Below are positions 5,366 through 7,275 of a DNA stretch of 7,275 nt, one piece after another; within the stretch, counting starts at the first letter, position 1; every line of letters starts with the position of its first letter. The stretch is from Acidobacteriota bacterium (lineage in GTDB: Bacteria; Acidobacteriota; Vicinamibacteria; Vicinamibacterales; SCN-69-37). The DNA lies in the NCBI GenBank assembly GCA_021824055.1, contig JAKALV010000169.1, forward strand, positions 1 to 7,275. The letters are read 5' to 3'. A program made the position numbers and the translations under genes. The notes beneath the pieces were generated by a model that searched no databases, was not told where the DNA came from, and saw only the letters and a list, made by a program, of their open reading frames with translations.

Positions 5366-7275
5366 ATGAAACGCATCGCCCTGGTCAGTGTGTTCGCCAT
5401 CGCCGCGTTCGCGGCCGGTGTCCCCGCTCAGGAAAAGGAAGACCGGACGCTGCTCCCGCAGGAGCAGATGACGTCCATCATCAACGAAGTCTCCGGCGAG
5501 CGCGCCATGCACCACCTGCTCGAGCTGGTGCCGTACCAGCGCGTGCGCCTGCCCGAGGAATACAACGTCCACTTCCGCGAAAGCTACGTGATGGCGCAGT
5601 TCGCGAAGGAGTACGGCTTCGACAACGTCACGATCGAGAGTTTCGCGGCCGGCCAGGCCTGGCAGCCCACGCAGGGCGAGCTGTGGATGACCACGCCGAA
5701 GTCCGTGAAGCTGTACGACATACACGATGTCGCGCTGTCGCTGGCCTCGCTCAACTCCAACGGCGACGTGAGCGGCGAGCTCGTGGACATCGGCGCGGGC
5801 CGCGCGCAGGATTTCGAGGGCAAGGATCTGACGGGCAAGTTCGTGCTGTCGGCGCAGGCGGTTGGCGGGCTCGGCCAGATCTACGCGCAGGCGGTCGCCA
5901 AGGGCGCGCTCGGCGTGGTGGGGCTGAGCCAGATCGGCATTCAGCGCGCGCTCGATTATCCCGACCAGATCGTGTCGACCACGGTGAACGCCACGAAAGA
6001 GGGCACCGCCGCGTGGAACGTCTCGCCCCGCACGGCGCGCGAGCTCGCGGGCCTGCTGGCGCGCGGCGACAAGATCACCATCCGCTCGATCGTCAAGAGT
6101 ACGCAGGTGCCGACGCGCAGCGAGATCGTCCACGCCGAGATCCTGGGCGACGGCAGCACCACGCAGGAAGTGGCCATCGGCGGCCACTTGTATGAAGGCG
6201 TGATCAAGCAGGGCGCCAACGACGACAACTCGGGGTGCGCGCTGACGCTGGAGATCGGCCGCGCGTACATCAAGCTCATCAAGGAAGGGAAGCTGCCGCG
6301 GCCGAAGCGCACCATCAACTTCCAGTGGCTGGCCGAGATCAGCGGCACGAACTACTGGCTCGGCGCGCATCCGGACAAGGCCGCGAAGATCATCGGCGAC
6401 CTGAACTTCGACATGGAGGGCATCCAGGTCTCGAAGAGCCGCAGCTACTGGGTGCTGCAGCGCACGCCGGACTCGTTCCCGTCCTATCTCAACGACATCG
6501 CGCAGAGCATGATGGAGTACATCGCCGACATCTCGCGCGAGCGCGTGCGCTTCCGCGCCAACGGCTACCTGCCGTCGCAGCCCGTGGAGTCCGCGCGCGG
6601 CAGCAAGGACGCGTTCTACATCAAGATCGACAAGCACTACGGCTCGTCGGATCACGTCAGCTACATGCAGAAGGGCATTCCGGCGGTGATGTTCATCACG
6701 TGGCCGGACATGTGGTACCACTCGTCCGAAGACACCCCCGACAAGATGGACACCACGCAGTACAAGCGCGCCGCGGCCGTGGGCCTCGGGTCGCTCGCGG
6801 CGCTGGCCGGCGGCACCGATGAACTCGCCGCGCGCATCCTGCAGGAGAACCTCGGTCGCGGCCTGGCCCGCATGGGCGAGAGCGAGACGAAGGGGCTCGG
6901 CTACATGGCCGACGTGAAGAGCGCGGCGGATCTGAACGGCGCGTGGCGCGAAGCGCACGTGGCCATTCAACACGCGGCCAACATCGAAAAGCAGGTCATC
7001 CGTTCCGCAAGCGTCCTCTACACCGACGTCGACGCCGGCAGAAGACGCACGGCGGCGTTTGAACCGCTCATCGACAAGCGGACCGCCGCGTTGCTCGAGG
7101 AAGCGAATGCGGCCTACCAGCTGCAGGCGTCCCAGCGCGGCGTGGCCCCGGTGGCGCAGGCCCCGGCGGCGCCAGCCAGGGGCAAAGCCGCCAAGCCGGC
7201 TCCGGTCCAGCCGATGGAGCCGGAGCTGACCGCGGCCGAGAAGGAGGCCGCCAACCTCATAGTGGAGGTGGTGCC
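5366..7275 (+). CDS. Secreted M28-family metallopeptidase with PA-like insert (3' end cut by window)
   Basis: 636 codons are visible with no stop. Residues 1-21 are a Sec signal (MKRIALVSVFAIAAFAAG, cleavage at VPA-QE). Residues 110-220 resemble a protease-associated (PA) domain, with GELVDIG, DLTGKFVL and AVAKGALGVVG. The M28 exopeptidase core spans about 250-480. Probable zinc ligands are H274 (GGHLYEG), D286 (GANDDNSG), D349 (LNFDMEG) and H452 (WYHSSEDTPDKMD), and SDHVSYMQKGIPAVMF (428-443) is typical. Two family hallmarks differ. The HxD aspartate is Tyr (HLY), and the usual Glu-Glu pair is replaced by a single Glu in LAEISGTNYW (E324), more like the PETIG motif of DUF4910-type relatives. 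It is likely an aminopeptidase or carboxypeptidase acting outside the cytoplasm. Residues 485-590 look helical; 593-620 are an Ala/Pro/Lys-rich linker, and a further part continues beyond the window. It is transcribed divergently from tRNA-Leu. Confidence 0.88.
   Translation, partial: MKRIALVSVFAIAAFAAGVPAQEKEDRTLLPQEQMTSIINEVSGERAMHHLLELVPYQRVRLPEEYNVHFRESYVMAQFAKEYGFDNVTIESFAAGQAWQPTQGELWMTTPKSVKLYDIHDVALSLASLNSNGDVSGELVDIGAGRAQDFEGKDLTGKFVLSAQAVGGLGQIYAQAVAKGALGVVGLSQIGIQRALDYPDQIVSTTVNATKEGTAAWNVSPRTARELAGLLARGDKITIRSIVKSTQVPTRSEIVHAEILGDGSTTQEVAIGGHLYEGVIKQGANDDNSGCALTLEIGRAYIKLIKEGKLPRPKRTINFQWLAEISGTNYWLGAHPDKAAKIIGDLNFDMEGIQVSKSRSYWVLQRTPDSFPSYLNDIAQSMMEYIADISRERVRFRANGYLPSQPVESARGSKDAFYIKIDKHYGSSDHVSYMQKGIPAVMFITWPDMWYHSSEDTPDKMDTTQYKRAAAVGLGSLAALAGGTDELAARILQENLGRGLARMGESETKGLGYMADVKSAADLNGAWREAHVAIQHAANIEKQVIRSASVLYTDVDAGRRRTAAFEPLIDKRTAALLEEANAAYQLQASQRGVAPVAQAPAAPARGKAAKPAPVQPMEPELTAAEKEAANLIVEVV

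Noticed and set aside
5129..6973. A 614-codon minus-strand open frame
   Set aside because: It lies antisense to the M28 peptidase, runs through the tRNA, and its His/Arg/Ala/Val-rich product looks like a mirror of GC-rich codons. The plus strand has signal peptide, ribosome site and catalytic motifs.

Overview
The window is a GC-rich, densely coded bacterial segment. It most resembles Acidobacteriota, probably the Vicinamibacteria or a relative. This rests on two tandem secreted proteins built from carboxypeptidase-regulatory-like (CarboxypepD_reg) modules carrying a TYYPGT motif, a large secreted M28-type peptidase, and short intergenic GGGTCC-type repeats. The taxonomy is an inference from gene content; there is no rRNA or other marker here.

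Layout, left to right. Positions 1-33 hold the last codons of a probable plus-strand gene. A G-rich heptad repeat starts at its stop codon and runs to about 107. A second, inverted copy (122-163) lies inside the 3' end of a small minus-strand DUF4342 gene (106-405). After a divergent gap of 104 bp comes a compact plus-strand cluster, 510-4978: two paralogous secreted CarboxypepD_reg proteins overlapping by ATGA, then a YaeQ-family protein, then a complete metallo-beta-lactamase-fold hydrolase, each separated by 3 bp. The spacing argues for one transcript. The first two products should be exported and the last two cytoplasmic, so a shared pathway is not obvious.

Positions 4978-5151 are non-coding and rich in structure. 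A 30-bp repeat with complementary ends starts on the last base of the hydrolase stop codon, and a 79-nt near-perfect hairpin (5064-5142) follows. Next is a minus-strand tRNA-Leu(CAG) with encoded CCA (5152-5238) and its own TATAAT promoter. Divergent from it is a secreted M28-family metallopeptidase (5366 to beyond the window end), with a strong AGGAGG site, a PA-like insert, a non-standard metal-site signature and an Ala/Pro/Lys-rich linker leading to a cut-off C-terminal part.

No known defence system, CRISPR array, integrase or transposase is visible. The points most worth a second look are the repeat that has become the C-terminal coding sequence of the DUF4342 gene, the long hairpin beside the tRNA, the conserved-looking operon, and the variant M28 active site.
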